From Flagellimonas taeanensis (GTDB lineage Bacteria; Bacteroidota; Bacteroidia; Flavobacteriales; Flavobacteriaceae), in the NCBI RefSeq assembly GCF_003584105.1, contig NZ_QXFO01000025.1, positions 52,899 through 116,898 of the forward strand: a DNA stretch of 64,000 bases, written 5' to 3'. The notes below the pieces were generated by a model. The model was not told where the DNA came from and made no database searches. It worked only from the letters and a program-made list of their open reading frames with translations. Below are positions 1 through 8,818 of the stretch, in pieces. How positions within the stretch are numbered: position 1 is the first letter of the stretch; every line of letters begins with the position of its first letter. A program made the translations under genes and the position numbers.

Positions 1-560
1 AATCGGTGGGAAAATTCCAGCCCCGTAGCTTTAACATGGGAATTTCCGGTGACGCCTTTGCCAAAGTGGGCGGTTTTGGGCGTATACATCCCGGAGAGGA
101 CCCCGACCTCACTTTTCGCATTTGGAAGGCAGGTTTCGATTCGCGATTGTTCTCCAATGCTTTTGTCTACCACAAGAGACGTATCGATTGGGACAAATTT
201 TACATCCAAGTGAACAAATTTGGCATGGTACGCCCCGTTCTCAATAAGTGGCATCCGGGCACCGCAAGGCCTACCTACTGGTTCCCCACGCTGTTTATGG
301 CCGGCCTTTGTCTGTCCTTGATCTTAGCCTTTTTGGGGATGTGGCTCCCCTTGATGCTCTATCTTTTTTATTTTTTGACCTTGTTTCTCGATGCATGGAT
401 CAAAAACAGGGATATCAAAGTGGCCTTTTTGGCCCTTTATGCAGCATTGACGCAATTTTATGGGTACGGAGTCGGTTTTCTCAAGTCCACAATCTTGCTT
501 ACTTTTAGTAACAGGGAACCAGAGGAACTATTTCCAAAATTGTTTTTCAAGAAAAAGTAG
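1..560 (+). CDS. Glycosyltransferase family 2, C-terminal part (5' end outside window)
   Basis: The reading frame is open to the window edge, so this is the C-terminal ~186 residues of a longer protein. It carries the GT2 acceptor-side motif GEDPDLTFRIWKAGF (the ED/RxW region of GT-A enzymes), followed by an HKRR stretch and then three or four hydrophobic helices, an arrangement typical of membrane-anchored GT2 enzymes that build surface polysaccharide or glycolipid. The nucleotide-sugar site (DxD) must lie upstream. The substrate cannot be read from this fragment. The stop is 3 bases before the ybbR-like gene, so the two are probably co-transcribed. The GTG at 6 is internal and not the true start. 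Confidence 0.85.
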   Translation, partial: SVGKFQPRSFNMGISGDAFAKVGGFGRIHPGEDPDLTFRIWKAGFDSRLFSNAFVYHKRRIDWDKFYIQVNKFGMVRPVLNKWHPGTARPTYWFPTLFMAGLCLSLILAFLGMWLPLMLYLFYFLTLFLDAWIKNRDIKVAFLALYAALTQFYGYGVGFLKSTILLTFSNREPEELFPKLFFKKK

Positions 561-563
561 AAA

Positions 564-1523
564 GTGTTCAAGAAGTTGCTGAGCGGGCTCAATCAAAAGA
601 AGGTGAAAGTGTTTTCACTTTTCCTGCTATGCTCTTTTTTGTCTTGGTTTATCAGCAACCTGTCCGAATCGTACGAATCACGGACCGATTTCGTCCTCAA
701 CTACAAGAACTTGCCGGACACGCTTTTGTTGGGCAAGGATTCGGAGGATGTGATCCAGGCTAAGATCAGGGCGAGTGGGTTCCAGTTTCTATACCATAAC
801 TTTTTCAAGGAACGCATTGATGTGGATGTGTCCCAAACGACATTCCAAAACGGCAAATATGTATTGGCCGGTGAAGAGCTTCGGAAGCAAATGGACCTAC
901 AATTGTCCCAAGGCATCTCGTTGATGGATCTGGATAGGAGGGAGCTTATTGTGGATATGTACCGGGTGGCTTCAAAAGAGGTGCCGATCAAAGCGAACCT
1001 CCAACTTCAGCTCCAACAAAATTATCTATTGGAAGGAGGAATTCAAATTTCTCCCGACCATATTGTTGTCAAAGGGCCCAACAGGGAAATCGACACCATT
1101 GATGAGATCTCGACATCCATGCTACAGCTGAACAATGTTTCCAGTGATTTTTCGAGGGAAGTATCCTTGGTATTGCCCAAGGGGTTGGATAACAGTGTAT
1201 TTTCTTCAGGCAAGGCCATAGTTTCAGGAAAGGTGGCAAAGTTCTCGGAAAAGGTATTCGAGGTTCCCGTGAAGGTGTTGAACATTCCCGATGGATACCA
1301 AGTGCAGACTTTTCCGGACAGGGTAACTGTGGTCTGCAAGGCAACGATAGATCGGTTGAAGGAAATTTCCAAAGCGGACTTCGAAGTGGTGGCGGATTAT
1401 ACCCAATTGAACGGTTCTGAAGGAAGCACCCTGTTCCTGAAAATAACCCAGCACCCCGAAAATGTGTATGATGTAAGGTTGCAGGAATACAATACGGTCA
1501 ATTTTGTATTGAAACAGTTATGA
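564..1523 (+). CDS. YbbR-like domain protein (CdaR-like)
   Basis: 319 residues with an N-terminal membrane anchor (about 14-33, rich in F/L/W) and an extracytoplasmic region of beta-rich repeats typical of YbbR domains (for example IKANLQLQ and VPVKVLNIPDGYQV). In Firmicutes the YbbR protein CdaR binds and regulates the diadenylate cyclase CdaA. Here no cdaA is adjacent; the neighbours are a glycosyltransferase and coaE. The GTG start lies 3 bases after the upstream stop and no in-frame ATG is close, so GTG is accepted. The stop overlaps the coaE start by 4 bases (ATGA), which suggests translational coupling. Family assignment rests on sequence style and this familiar Bacteroidota gene order (ybbR then coaE). 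Confidence 0.8.
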   Translation: MFKKLLSGLNQKKVKVFSLFLLCSFLSWFISNLSESYESRTDFVLNYKNLPDTLLLGKDSEDVIQAKIRASGFQFLYHNFFKERIDVDVSQTTFQNGKYVLAGEELRKQMDLQLSQGISLMDLDRRELIVDMYRVASKEVPIKANLQLQLQQNYLLEGGIQISPDHIVVKGPNREIDTIDEISTSMLQLNNVSSDFSREVSLVLPKGLDNSVFSSGKAIVSGKVAKFSEKVFEVPVKVLNIPDGYQVQTFPDRVTVVCKATIDRLKEISKADFEVVADYTQLNGSEGSTLFLKITQHPENVYDVRLQEYNTVNFVLKQL

Positions 1524-2107
1524 AAATTGTCGGACTAACGGGAGGAATAGGTAGCGGAAAGAGCACCGTGGCCAAAATGTTCAGGGAACTAGGGGTGCCA
1601 GTGTACGATTCCGATTCCGAGGCCAAACAATTGATGGCTTCGTCCTCCAAGGTCAGGAATGCCATAATAAATCTTTTGGGCGAAGCGGCATACCAGAAAA
1701 AGGAGTTGAACAGGCCCTTTGTGGCAGAAAAGGTGTTCAAAGATCCAAGATTGCTCCAAAAACTGAATGCCATTGTGCATCCTGCAGTGAGGGAGCATTT
1801 CAAGGAATGGGCCAAGGATCAGAATGCCCCGTATGTGGTACAAGAGACCGCTTTGATCTTCGAAAATGGCGCCCAGGACCACTACGACCGCATCATTTTG
1901 GTGACCGCACCTCTTGACGTGCGCCTAAAACGAGTGATGGAAAGGGACGGGGTGGGCCCAAAAACCGTATTGGAACGGATGAAAAATCAAATGGACGATG
2001 GAGACAAAGTGGATTTGGCCCATTTCTGTATCGAGAACATGGATTTGGAAACCACAAGGAAGCGAGTAGAGGAACTTCACACCAAACTCATGGCATTGGC
2101 GACGTAA
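1520..2107 (+). CDS. coaE: Dephospho-CoA kinase
   Basis: 195 residues, the normal CoaE length. Residues 8-16 form the P-loop GGIGSGKST directly at the N-terminus, and the YDSDSEAK segment near residue 29 matches the CoaE substrate region. It phosphorylates the ribose 3'-hydroxyl of dephospho-CoA, the last step of coenzyme A synthesis, in the cytoplasm. The start overlaps the ybbR-like stop as ATGA. The window also holds panB (about 48 kb), an early step of the same pathway, but the two are far apart and not co-regulated in any visible way. Confidence 0.96.
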   Translation: MKIVGLTGGIGSGKSTVAKMFRELGVPVYDSDSEAKQLMASSSKVRNAIINLLGEAAYQKKELNRPFVAEKVFKDPRLLQKLNAIVHPAVREHFKEWAKDQNAPYVVQETALIFENGAQDHYDRIILVTAPLDVRLKRVMERDGVGPKTVLERMKNQMDDGDKVDLAHFCIENMDLETTRKRVEELHTKLMALAT

Positions 2108-2164
2108 TTTTAACATTTTTGTTAAGGTTAGGTTAAACGGCCAAAGGCCTAAATGTTAAATTTT

Positions 2165-2172
2165 TAATTTTG
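2165..2172 (+). promoter_or_regulatory. -7 box (TAnnTTTG) of the histidine kinase gene
   Basis: TAATTTTG ends 5 bases before the ATG at 2178. With the 6-base box-to-start distance seen at the SRP RNA promoter, transcription would begin at 2178, the A of the start codon. No convincing TTG -33 element was found at 19-21 bases upstream. Confidence 0.5.
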
Positions 2173-2177
2173 GCACA

Positions 2178-3761
2178 ATGAACAAGAAGCTATTCGTTCT
2201 TCTGGTCATTCTAATGAGCCTATCCCTTTTGGGGATAATTTTTGTTCAGGTTTATTGGATACGGACATCGATTAACGACAAAGAAGAACAGTTCTCAAGG
2301 ACGGTCACGGACATACTGGGTAAAGTGGCGGACAGGGTAGAGATGATGGAGATGAAAGAATATTCAGATCGTCTAGCTTCCATGGTGGATAGTATTGGTG
2401 AACCAAAGAGCACACAATACAGAAACTTTTTGTTTGTGGATCGCGACTTGAACTCCGATGAGATTCTTTTTTATTCCCACGGAATTCTGGAAGAAGATTA
2501 TAACGTATCATCTACGTTCTTTGATAACACAACGGGTGAAGACACGACCACCCTCAAAAACTATACGAGCAAGCGTACCAAGGCCGTATTCAAGGAAGAA
2601 TATGGGCTGGATGGCAAAAGCTTCAATCGGTTGACGCCCATCCAACGAATGGAGAAGATAGGAGGTCTCACCAGTATAGAAAGAGCTGCATGGGAAGATG
2701 TTTTCATGGAGTATGCCAAGACAAGACCCATTCACAAGAGGGTGTCCAAGCCAGAACTGGAACTGCTGCTCAGCCAGGAGCTGAACAACCGGAACATCAA
2801 TATTGATTACGAATATGGGGTGTACAGTCAGGGTTATCCCACGAAGATAAGGTCCAGAAAGTTCAAATTTTCAGGAGCGAAAATATATAAAGCTCCCATT
2901 TTTGAGGATAGTGAGGGATATACCAACTTCTCTTTGTTGTTGACCTTTCCCACCATGAAAAAATTCATTTTCAGTTCTATCATGAAAATGGCCCTATTGT
3001 CCTTGGTTTTCACCTTGGTGATCATGATTGCCTATACCAGTGCCATCTATCAATTGATAAAGCAAAAAAGGATATCGGAAATCAAGTCGGATTTCATCAA
3101 CAATATGACCCATGAGTTCAAGACTCCCATTGCCACCATCAATTTGGCCGTGGAGGCCATAAGAAACCCCAAGTCCATCGAGGACAAGGAAAAAGTATTG
3201 AGGTATTTGGGGATGATCAGGGACGAGAATAAACGGATGCATGCCCAAGTGGAAAACGTATTGAGGATCTCGAAATTGGAGAAGAACCAATTGGACATCA
3301 ACAAGGATAGGGTGGACATGCACGACATCATTGGTGACGCCATTGCCCATGTGGAGTTGATAGTACAGGATAGAGGAGGCTACGTGAACGCCCATCTCGA
3401 TGCTGAAAGGTCAGATGTGTTGGCAAACGATATGCACATGACGAATGTGATCGTGAACATTTTGGACAATGCGGTGAAATACTCACCCGAGACCCCAAAA
3501 ATCGATGTGTTCACAGAAGTGGTGAAGAACAACATCATTATAAAAGTACAGGACCAAGGAGCAGGCATGAGCAAGGCCGTACTGAAAAAAGTGTTCGAAA
3601 AATTCTATCGGGAACATACCGGTGACATACATAATGTAAAAGGCCATGGATTGGGATTGGCCTATGTAAAACGAATTATTGAAGATCATCAAGGCGAAGT
3701 TTATGCGGAGAGCGAAAAAGGCAAAGGAAGCACGTTCTTTATAAAACTCCCCTTGATCTAA
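2178..3761 (+). CDS. Membrane sensor histidine kinase (RprX-like)
   Basis: 527 residues: transmembrane helix at about 4-26, a periplasmic sensor of ~240 residues, a second helix at about 266-290, then HisKA with the H-box MTHEFKTPIA (phosphorylated His312), N-box (NILDNAVKYSPE), G1 (VQDQGAGM) and G2 (GHGLGLAYVK). All catalytic boxes are intact. The layout and the DNA-binding partner 9 bases downstream match the RprX/RprY pair of Bacteroidota. The signal sensed is unknown; the periplasmic domain shows no recognisable sub-domain. A -7 box sits immediately before the ATG, so the mRNA may lack a leader. Confidence 0.93.
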   Translation: MNKKLFVLLVILMSLSLLGIIFVQVYWIRTSINDKEEQFSRTVTDILGKVADRVEMMEMKEYSDRLASMVDSIGEPKSTQYRNFLFVDRDLNSDEILFYSHGILEEDYNVSSTFFDNTTGEDTTTLKNYTSKRTKAVFKEEYGLDGKSFNRLTPIQRMEKIGGLTSIERAAWEDVFMEYAKTRPIHKRVSKPELELLLSQELNNRNINIDYEYGVYSQGYPTKIRSRKFKFSGAKIYKAPIFEDSEGYTNFSLLLTFPTMKKFIFSSIMKMALLSLVFTLVIMIAYTSAIYQLIKQKRISEIKSDFINNMTHEFKTPIATINLAVEAIRNPKSIEDKEKVLRYLGMIRDENKRMHAQVENVLRISKLEKNQLDINKDRVDMHDIIGDAIAHVELIVQDRGGYVNAHLDAERSDVLANDMHMTNVIVNILDNAVKYSPETPKIDVFTEVVKNNIIIKVQDQGAGMSKAVLKKVFEKFYREHTGDIHNVKGHGLGLAYVKRIIEDHQGEVYAESEKGKGSTFFIKLPLI

Positions 3762-3770
3762 AAACAAACT

Positions 3771-4484
3771 ATGGAAACAGAAAAAAAGAAGATACTATTG
3801 GTGGAGGACGATCCGAATTTTGGAATTGTCCTAAAGGATTATTTGAACATGAACGACTTTGATGTGGTTCTGGCCAAGAACGGGATGGAAGGTTTTGAAA
3901 AGTTCAAAAAGGACAATTATGACGTCTGTATCTTGGACGTGATGATGCCTTACAAGGATGGCTTTACCCTGGCAAGGGAAATCCGTGAGAAGAACGAGAA
4001 CGTTCCCATCATTTTCCTCACCGCCAAGACCATGAAAGAAGATGTGCTGAAAGGTTATAAGGCAGGTGCCGACGATTATTTGAACAAGCCCTTTGATTCC
4101 GAAGTGTTGTTGATGAAACTCAAAGCGATACTTCAAAGAAAAGCATCCAGCACCTTGGCAGATAGTAAGCAATTTGAGTTCCAGATTGGGAATTTCCACC
4201 TGAACTCAAAACTACGCTTCCTGAAATACAAAGAAGAGGAGCCCATCAAATTATCGCCTAAGGAAAACGAGCTTTTGCGTTTGTTGGCGCTCCATGAAAA
4301 CGACCTGATGCCCCGTGAATTGGCACTGACCAAAATCTGGAGGGACGACAACTACTTCACCTCGAGGAGCATGGACGTTTACATTGCCAAGTTGAGAAAA
4401 TATCTCAAACGTGACGACATGGTCGAGATCTTGAACATCCACGGGGAAGGTTTCCGTTTGGTGGTCAAGGCCGAAAACCAGTAA
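3771..4484 (+). CDS. OmpR-family response regulator (RprY-like)
   Basis: 237 residues. Receiver domain at 1-120 with acidic residues E12/D13/D14, phospho-acceptor D56 (CILDVMMP), T84 and K106 (NKPFD), all intact. The C-terminal winged-helix domain (about 135-235) contains the LSPKENELLRLLA and SRSMDVYIAKLRKYL segments typical of OmpR/PhoB DNA-binding domains. It follows the kinase by 9 bases and is its likely partner. A strong bidirectional hairpin terminator follows at 4508-4532. Confidence 0.95.
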   Translation: METEKKKILLVEDDPNFGIVLKDYLNMNDFDVVLAKNGMEGFEKFKKDNYDVCILDVMMPYKDGFTLAREIREKNENVPIIFLTAKTMKEDVLKGYKAGADDYLNKPFDSEVLLMKLKAILQRKASSTLADSKQFEFQIGNFHLNSKLRFLKYKEEEPIKLSPKENELLRLLALHENDLMPRELALTKIWRDDNYFTSRSMDVYIAKLRKYLKRDDMVEILNIHGEGFRLVVKAENQ

Positions 4485-4507
4485 GAAATGGATCAAAGAA
4501 TACAAAG

Positions 4508-4532
4508 CCACCCTTAAAGGGTGGTTTTTTTT
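4508..4532. terminator. Bidirectional intrinsic terminator
   Basis: CCACCCT pairs with AGGGTGG around a 3-base loop, followed by a T8 run on the + strand. It lies between the convergent response regulator and gluconokinase genes and can serve both, though the T-run favours the + strand. Confidence 0.8.
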
Positions 4533-4556
4533 ATTGGGAGAGGTGGGCAGATATCC

Positions 4557-5054
4557 CTATTGTTTGAGTTCTTTGACGATTTCCCCAACAATTTTGGAGG
4601 GTTCGTCCTCAACAGAATAGGTAAGTGCCTTCAAGGGAGGTTCCAAGGTGTCAAACTGTGATTGCAAGAGTTCCAAGGGCATGAAATGGCCTTTTCTGTT
4701 TTCCAACCTGGATTTGATGAGATCAAAAGAGCCATTTAAGTAAATGAACCGGATATTGCTCCCCAAGCCGGCCCTCAAAAGACCTCTGTAATTTTTCTTT
4801 AGGGCCGAACAGGCAATCACGGCACCCGATTTTTTGTGCTCCAGGGCCAATTGGTTCAACCGGATGAGCCAACCTTTACGATCATTATCATCCAAAGGAG
4901 AGCCTGTCTTCATTTTTTTGATATTTTCTTCGGGATGGTAGTCGTCCCCGTCAAAAAAAGGATATCCCATTTTTTCGGAAAGCAATTTCCCAACAGTCGT
5001 TTTTCCGGTACCGCTTACCCCCATAACGACCAATACCTTATTGTTTTTAAGCAT
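4557..5054 (-). CDS. gntK: Gluconokinase
   Basis: 165 residues, standard for the GntK/IdnK family. P-loop GVSGTGKTT at 12-20 and the gluconate-kinase signature DGDDYHP near residue 35, followed by MKTGSPLDDNDR. It would phosphorylate D-gluconate to 6-phosphogluconate in the cytoplasm. The start overlaps the miaA stop by 8 bases, so it is the last gene of the seven-gene unit that begins with hbd. The GntP-family permease in this window is 13 kb away in another operon, so the usual gntK-gntP pairing is not seen. Confidence 0.92.
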   Translation of the reverse strand: MLKNNKVLVVMGVSGTGKTTVGKLLSEKMGYPFFDGDDYHPEENIKKMKTGSPLDDNDRKGWLIRLNQLALEHKKSGAVIACSALKKNYRGLLRAGLGSNIRFIYLNGSFDLIKSRLENRKGHFMPLELLQSQFDTLEPPLKALTYSVEDEPSKIVGEIVKELKQ

Positions 5055-5970
5055 GGGTCATGGTTTTGAGTCGGTTGGTTATTTGTTCAAGCATTTTCTT
5101 GGGTTCAGTGTCGTGTTCCACCCAGAATATGTCCTCATTTTTTCGGAGCCAGGTCAACTGTCTTTTGGCAAAGCGTCTAGTGTTTTTCTTGATTTCCGAA
5201 ACAGCGAATTCCAGGGAACAATGCCCGTCAATATATTCAAAAAGTTCTTTGTAGCCAACTGTTTGCAGTGCATTCAATGCTTTGTGGGCATGTAGCCTGT
5301 TGGCCTCTTCGAGCAAGCCGGACTCCATCATCAGATCGACCCGTGCATTGATCCGTTCATAAACGACACTTCTTGGAGCTTCTAGACCGATATAAAGCGT
5401 TTTGAATGGTCTCTCGGGTCTATCGTGGCCCAAGAATGAGGAATAGGGCTTATTGGCGGCTATACAGACCTCTAGCGCCCTGATCAGTCGGTGGGGGTTG
5501 TCCAGGTCCACCACCTTGTAATACTCGGCGTCCCGATGCTTTAATTCGTTCTGGAGGGATTCCAGACCTTCCTGATGCAGTCTTTGGTCCAAGGAAGCAC
5601 GGATCTTGGGATCCACTTCCGGAAATTCGTCCAAACCGTTTACCACGGCATCCATATAGAGCCCACTACCGCCGACCATGACCACAATGTCATGTCTTTG
5701 GAACAGGGTCTCCAATAATTCCATGGCCTCGCGTTCAAAATCGCCCACGGAGTATGGTTCAAAAATACTCTTGTGTTGGATAAAATGATGGTTCGCTTCG
5801 TTGAGTTCCATTGGTGATGGCACAGCTGTGCCTATTTCCATCTCCCTAAAGAATTGACGGGAATCGGCAGAAACTATTTCCGTTTCAAAATGTTTGGCCA
5901 AGAGTATGCCAAGTGAGGTTTTTCCAATGGCTGTAGGCCCGACCACTGCTAACAGGATTTTTTGGTTCAT
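5047..5970 (-). CDS. miaA: tRNA dimethylallyltransferase
   Basis: About 307 residues. P-loop GPTAIGKTS near residue 11, then SADSRQFFREMEIGTA (tRNA-isopentenyl transferase signature) and GGSGLYMDAV. The enzyme adds a dimethylallyl group to A37 of tRNAs that read codons starting with U. The ATG at 5970 is chosen over one 15 bases upstream because it forms an ATGA overlap with the stop of the channel gene. tRNA-Ser(UGA), a typical MiaA substrate, is encoded at 59.2 kb in this window. Confidence 0.95.
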   Translation of the reverse strand: MNQKILLAVVGPTAIGKTSLGILLAKHFETEIVSADSRQFFREMEIGTAVPSPMELNEANHHFIQHKSIFEPYSVGDFEREAMELLETLFQRHDIVVMVGGSGLYMDAVVNGLDEFPEVDPKIRASLDQRLHQEGLESLQNELKHRDAEYYKVVDLDNPHRLIRALEVCIAANKPYSSFLGHDRPERPFKTLYIGLEAPRSVVYERINARVDLMMESGLLEEANRLHAHKALNALQTVGYKELFEYIDGHCSLEFAVSEIKKNTRRFAKRQLTWLRKNEDIFWVEHDTEPKKMLEQITNRLKTMTHA

Positions 5971-6809
5971 AATAGATGTCCGCAATTATAACAATGGGTG
6001 GCATCATCCCTATGGCCTTCAGCTGAGCAATTGGGGCAGGCCTGCGTATTCACATGGACCATGTTGGAACCTTCTTTTCCTTTCTCACCGTTCCTGGAAA
6101 ATTCGGCGGTGACAATCCCTGTGGGAACCGCAATGATCCCATACCCCAAGATCATGATCACTGTGGCCAGGAACTGCCCTAAAGGGGTTTGGGGAGCAAT
6201 ATCGCCATAACCCACCGTGGTGAGGGTAACAATGGTCCAGTAAATGCTTCGGGGAATGCTGGTAAATCCAGCCTCATCGCCCTCAACAAGATACATTAAG
6301 GTGCCTAAAATGACGGAAAGGATCAAAACCACATAAATGAACACGGCAATTTTGGTCCGACTTGCCTTGAGGGCAGATTGCAATTGGGATGCCTCGCCAA
6401 TAAACTTTACCAATTTCAATATCCGAAAGACCCGCAACAGCCTAAAGGCACGTACCGCCAGAAGCACTTGCGAACCGGCCAAAATATAGGATAGGTACAG
6501 CGGAATGGTGGAAAGAAAGTCTATGATGCCATAAAAACTGAAGACGTACTTCCATGGTTTCTTGATGCTGATGAGACGGGCAATGTATTCCAGGGAGAAA
6601 AATATCGTGATGCACCACTCCAGGGTCAGTAGCAATCTGTGGTGGTTTTGGTCTACCTCCTCGATGCTTTCCAACATAACCAGGATCACACTGAGAATGA
6701 TCAAAAAGAACAGTATGATGTCAAACAGTTTTCCCGCAGGGGTATCCGCTTCATAGATGATTTCGTGAAGTTTGCTCTTCCATCCGCTATGTGGTCTGTA
6801 TGCTTTCAA
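5967..6809 (-). CDS. Voltage-gated-type K+ channel with C-terminal zinc ribbon
   Basis: 280 residues, six-helix ion-transport domain (about 28-240). An S4-like helix carries R120, R123, R126, R129, K132 and K135 at three-residue spacing. The pore has the K+ selectivity filter TVGYGD at 198-203. After the last helix (ending near 235) comes a short cytoplasmic tail with C258-x2-C261 and C273-x2-C276, a probable zinc ribbon. It should be a homotetrameric inner-membrane K+ channel. Both ends overlap neighbours by 4 bases (ATGA), placing it firmly in the operon. The added zinc ribbon is unusual for this family. Confidence 0.92.
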   Translation of the reverse strand: MKAYRPHSGWKSKLHEIIYEADTPAGKLFDIILFFLIILSVILVMLESIEEVDQNHHRLLLTLEWCITIFFSLEYIARLISIKKPWKYVFSFYGIIDFLSTIPLYLSYILAGSQVLLAVRAFRLLRVFRILKLVKFIGEASQLQSALKASRTKIAVFIYVVLILSVILGTLMYLVEGDEAGFTSIPRSIYWTIVTLTTVGYGDIAPQTPLGQFLATVIMILGYGIIAVPTGIVTAEFSRNGEKGKEGSNMVHVNTQACPNCSAEGHRDDATHCYNCGHLL

Positions 6810-8140
6810 GGTTTAGGGTTCAACACAATGGTTTTTGGAGCATTGTTCTTTCTCAAAAAGGATTGGATGATGAAGGTGACGTTCTCATCACCGGACATCG
6901 GTGTCATAATCGATTCCAAGATAGGAATATTATTGATCTGATAATTGAGTTCCACATGCCCATAACCTTGAACCACACCTGATTTGATCAAAATAAAACT
7001 ACGTTCACCGGTTTCGCGTCCCCGGTCCAAAATGACCATATCCTTGGCATAGGTACTGTATTTTTCCATGACGGATAGGGTCTTGGCGTTGCATTCTTCC
7101 ACCGTATCCTTGTCATGTGCCCCCTGATTTTTATCCCCTTCGATGGAGCAGGGGCAAAGCTCAAATTCCGAGCGAACCTTCTCCAGGAAGCTTTTGGCCG
7201 AAACCAATCCATTGAACCCCATTTTATCGATCCTCAAGGATTTACTCTTCTCAATTTTCAGGGTAATGTATCCTGAATCGTTCTGCTCAGGTCCGATAAT
7301 GTGCGAGAAAAGCTTTTTCCTGGGATTGTTGTTGTATTTGGGCTTGTTCTTGAACGTTTCGAGATATTCTTTCAAAACGGCCAACAATTCACTGCCCGTG
7401 GTCTCATAAGCTACTTTCTTAGTGTCTTTTTGCAGTTTTCTGGCCAGACTCCCCACATTGGTAAAGTGTTGGTTGACCCTTTTTTTGATATTCTTTGTCT
7501 TCCCGATAAAAATGAGATCTCCATCCTTGTCATACATGTAATACACCCCGGTTTCTGACGGGAGGTTCAGGACAATGTCCAACTGGTTGGGCGAGAGTTC
7601 CCCGTGGGTCTCTTCGCGCATGACCTCTGTGATGATCTTTTTGTCCGTATCCTTGCTGAGGAGCAACTTGAACAGTTTTAAAGTGGCCAGCGCATCTCCA
7701 TTGGCCCGGTGACGGTCGCTAGTGGCGATTCCGAGCGAACGGGCCAGTTTGCCCAAACTGTGCGATTCGGCTTCCGGGATCAATTGTTTGGAAAGGTCCA
7801 CGGTACAGAGCGTCTTTCGTTGGTAATCATACCCAAGACGTCGATACTCGGTCCGGAGGATCCTGTAGTCGAATTGGGCATTGTGCGCCACAATGACGGC
7901 CCCTTCGGTAATTTCCACGATCCGTTTGGCCACCTCATGGAATTTGGGAGCAGAACGGAGCATAGCATTGTTGATACCGGTCAACTTGGAGACAAAGGGC
8001 TGGATTTCCCTTTCTGGATTGATCAGGCAAATGAACTGGTCCACTATTTGATGCCCATCAAAACGATATATGGCAATTTCCATGATGCCCTCTTCATTGT
8101 ATTTTCCTCCCGTGCTTTCAATATCGAGTATGGCGTACAT
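6806..8140 (-). CDS. DEDDh exonuclease fused to a GIY-YIG nuclease domain
   Basis: 444 residues. The N-terminal PolIII-epsilon-like exonuclease has all DEDDh residues: D6 and E8 (LDIES), D91, H144 and D149. A GIY-YIG domain like the UvrC N-terminal part follows at about 193-270 (TGVYYMYD, then IFIGKTKNIKKRV with R221). The C-terminal ~170 residues are not recognised. Fusions of this kind are known in bacteria and resemble Cho/UvrC-type excision nucleases joined to a proofreading-type exonuclease; a DNA-repair role is inferred. The stop overlaps the channel start by 4 bases. Confidence 0.92.
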   Translation of the reverse strand: MYAILDIESTGGKYNEEGIMEIAIYRFDGHQIVDQFICLINPEREIQPFVSKLTGINNAMLRSAPKFHEVAKRIVEITEGAVIVAHNAQFDYRILRTEYRRLGYDYQRKTLCTVDLSKQLIPEAESHSLGKLARSLGIATSDRHRANGDALATLKLFKLLLSKDTDKKIITEVMREETHGELSPNQLDIVLNLPSETGVYYMYDKDGDLIFIGKTKNIKKRVNQHFTNVGSLARKLQKDTKKVAYETTGSELLAVLKEYLETFKNKPKYNNNPRKKLFSHIIGPEQNDSGYITLKIEKSKSLRIDKMGFNGLVSAKSFLEKVRSEFELCPCSIEGDKNQGAHDKDTVEECNAKTLSVMEKYSTYAKDMVILDRGRETGERSFILIKSGVVQGYGHVELNYQINNIPILESIMTPMSGDENVTFIIQSFLRKNNAPKTIVLNPKP

Positions 8141-8155
8141 GAAAATCCTTGAATT

Positions 8156-8815
8156 TTATGAATAGTTTCTTGACCCAAATATACTACTTCCAATGCGCAC
8201 CATCGTGCTGCCCTCTTCAATGGCGATGGTATAGTCACCACTCATGCCCATGGAAAGGATGGAAATACCGGGCAGTTTTTTTCGTAATCCATCAAAGGTG
8301 GATTTCAGTTGTGCAAATTCCTTTCGGATCTGGGCCTCATCCGAAGTAAAGGTGGCCATGCCCATCAACCCTACGATTTCCACATTTTTCATGGACTTGA
8401 AGTCATCGGAATGCAGCAGTTCTTCCAATTCCGAAGCATCCAACCCAAATTTGGTATCCTCTTCGGCAATGTGCATTTGGAGCAAACAGGAAATCGTACG
8501 ATCGTGTTTTTCGGCCTGTTTGTCAATTTCCTTCAGCAATTTCAGGCTATCCACCCCGTGGATCAGCGACACAAACTCGGCCATATACTTGACCTTGTTT
8601 CGCTGTAGGTGGCCGATCATGTGCCATTCAATGTCCTTGGGCAGTTCTTCCCATTTTTGGACCATCTCCTGCACCTTGTTTTCCCCAAATACCCGCTGCC
8701 CAGCTTCATAGGCTTCCAAAATATCCCCGTTGGGCTTGGTCTTGGAAACAGCGACCAAGGTGACCCCCTCGGGCAATTCGGATTTGATGTTAAGGAGATT
8801 ATCTTTTATCGACAT
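8156..8815 (-). CDS. YggS/PLPBP-family pyridoxal phosphate homeostasis protein
   Basis: 219 residues. Shows the PLP-lysine motif VAVSKTKP (K25), WHMIGHLQRNK and the C-terminal SMGMSGDYTIAI...MVRIGSSIFG segment, all diagnostic for YggS/PROSC. These single-domain fold-type III PLP proteins have no known catalytic activity and buffer PLP and amino-acid pools. It lies 15 bases upstream of the exonuclease gene and 3 bases downstream of the DUF1015 gene. Confidence 0.95.
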   Translation of the reverse strand: MSIKDNLLNIKSELPEGVTLVAVSKTKPNGDILEAYEAGQRVFGENKVQEMVQKWEELPKDIEWHMIGHLQRNKVKYMAEFVSLIHGVDSLKLLKEIDKQAEKHDRTISCLLQMHIAEEDTKFGLDASELEELLHSDDFKSMKNVEIVGLMGMATFTSDEAQIRKEFAQLKSTFDGLRKKLPGISILSMGMSGDYTIAIEEGSTMVRIGSSIFGSRNYS

Positions 8816-8818
8816 AGT

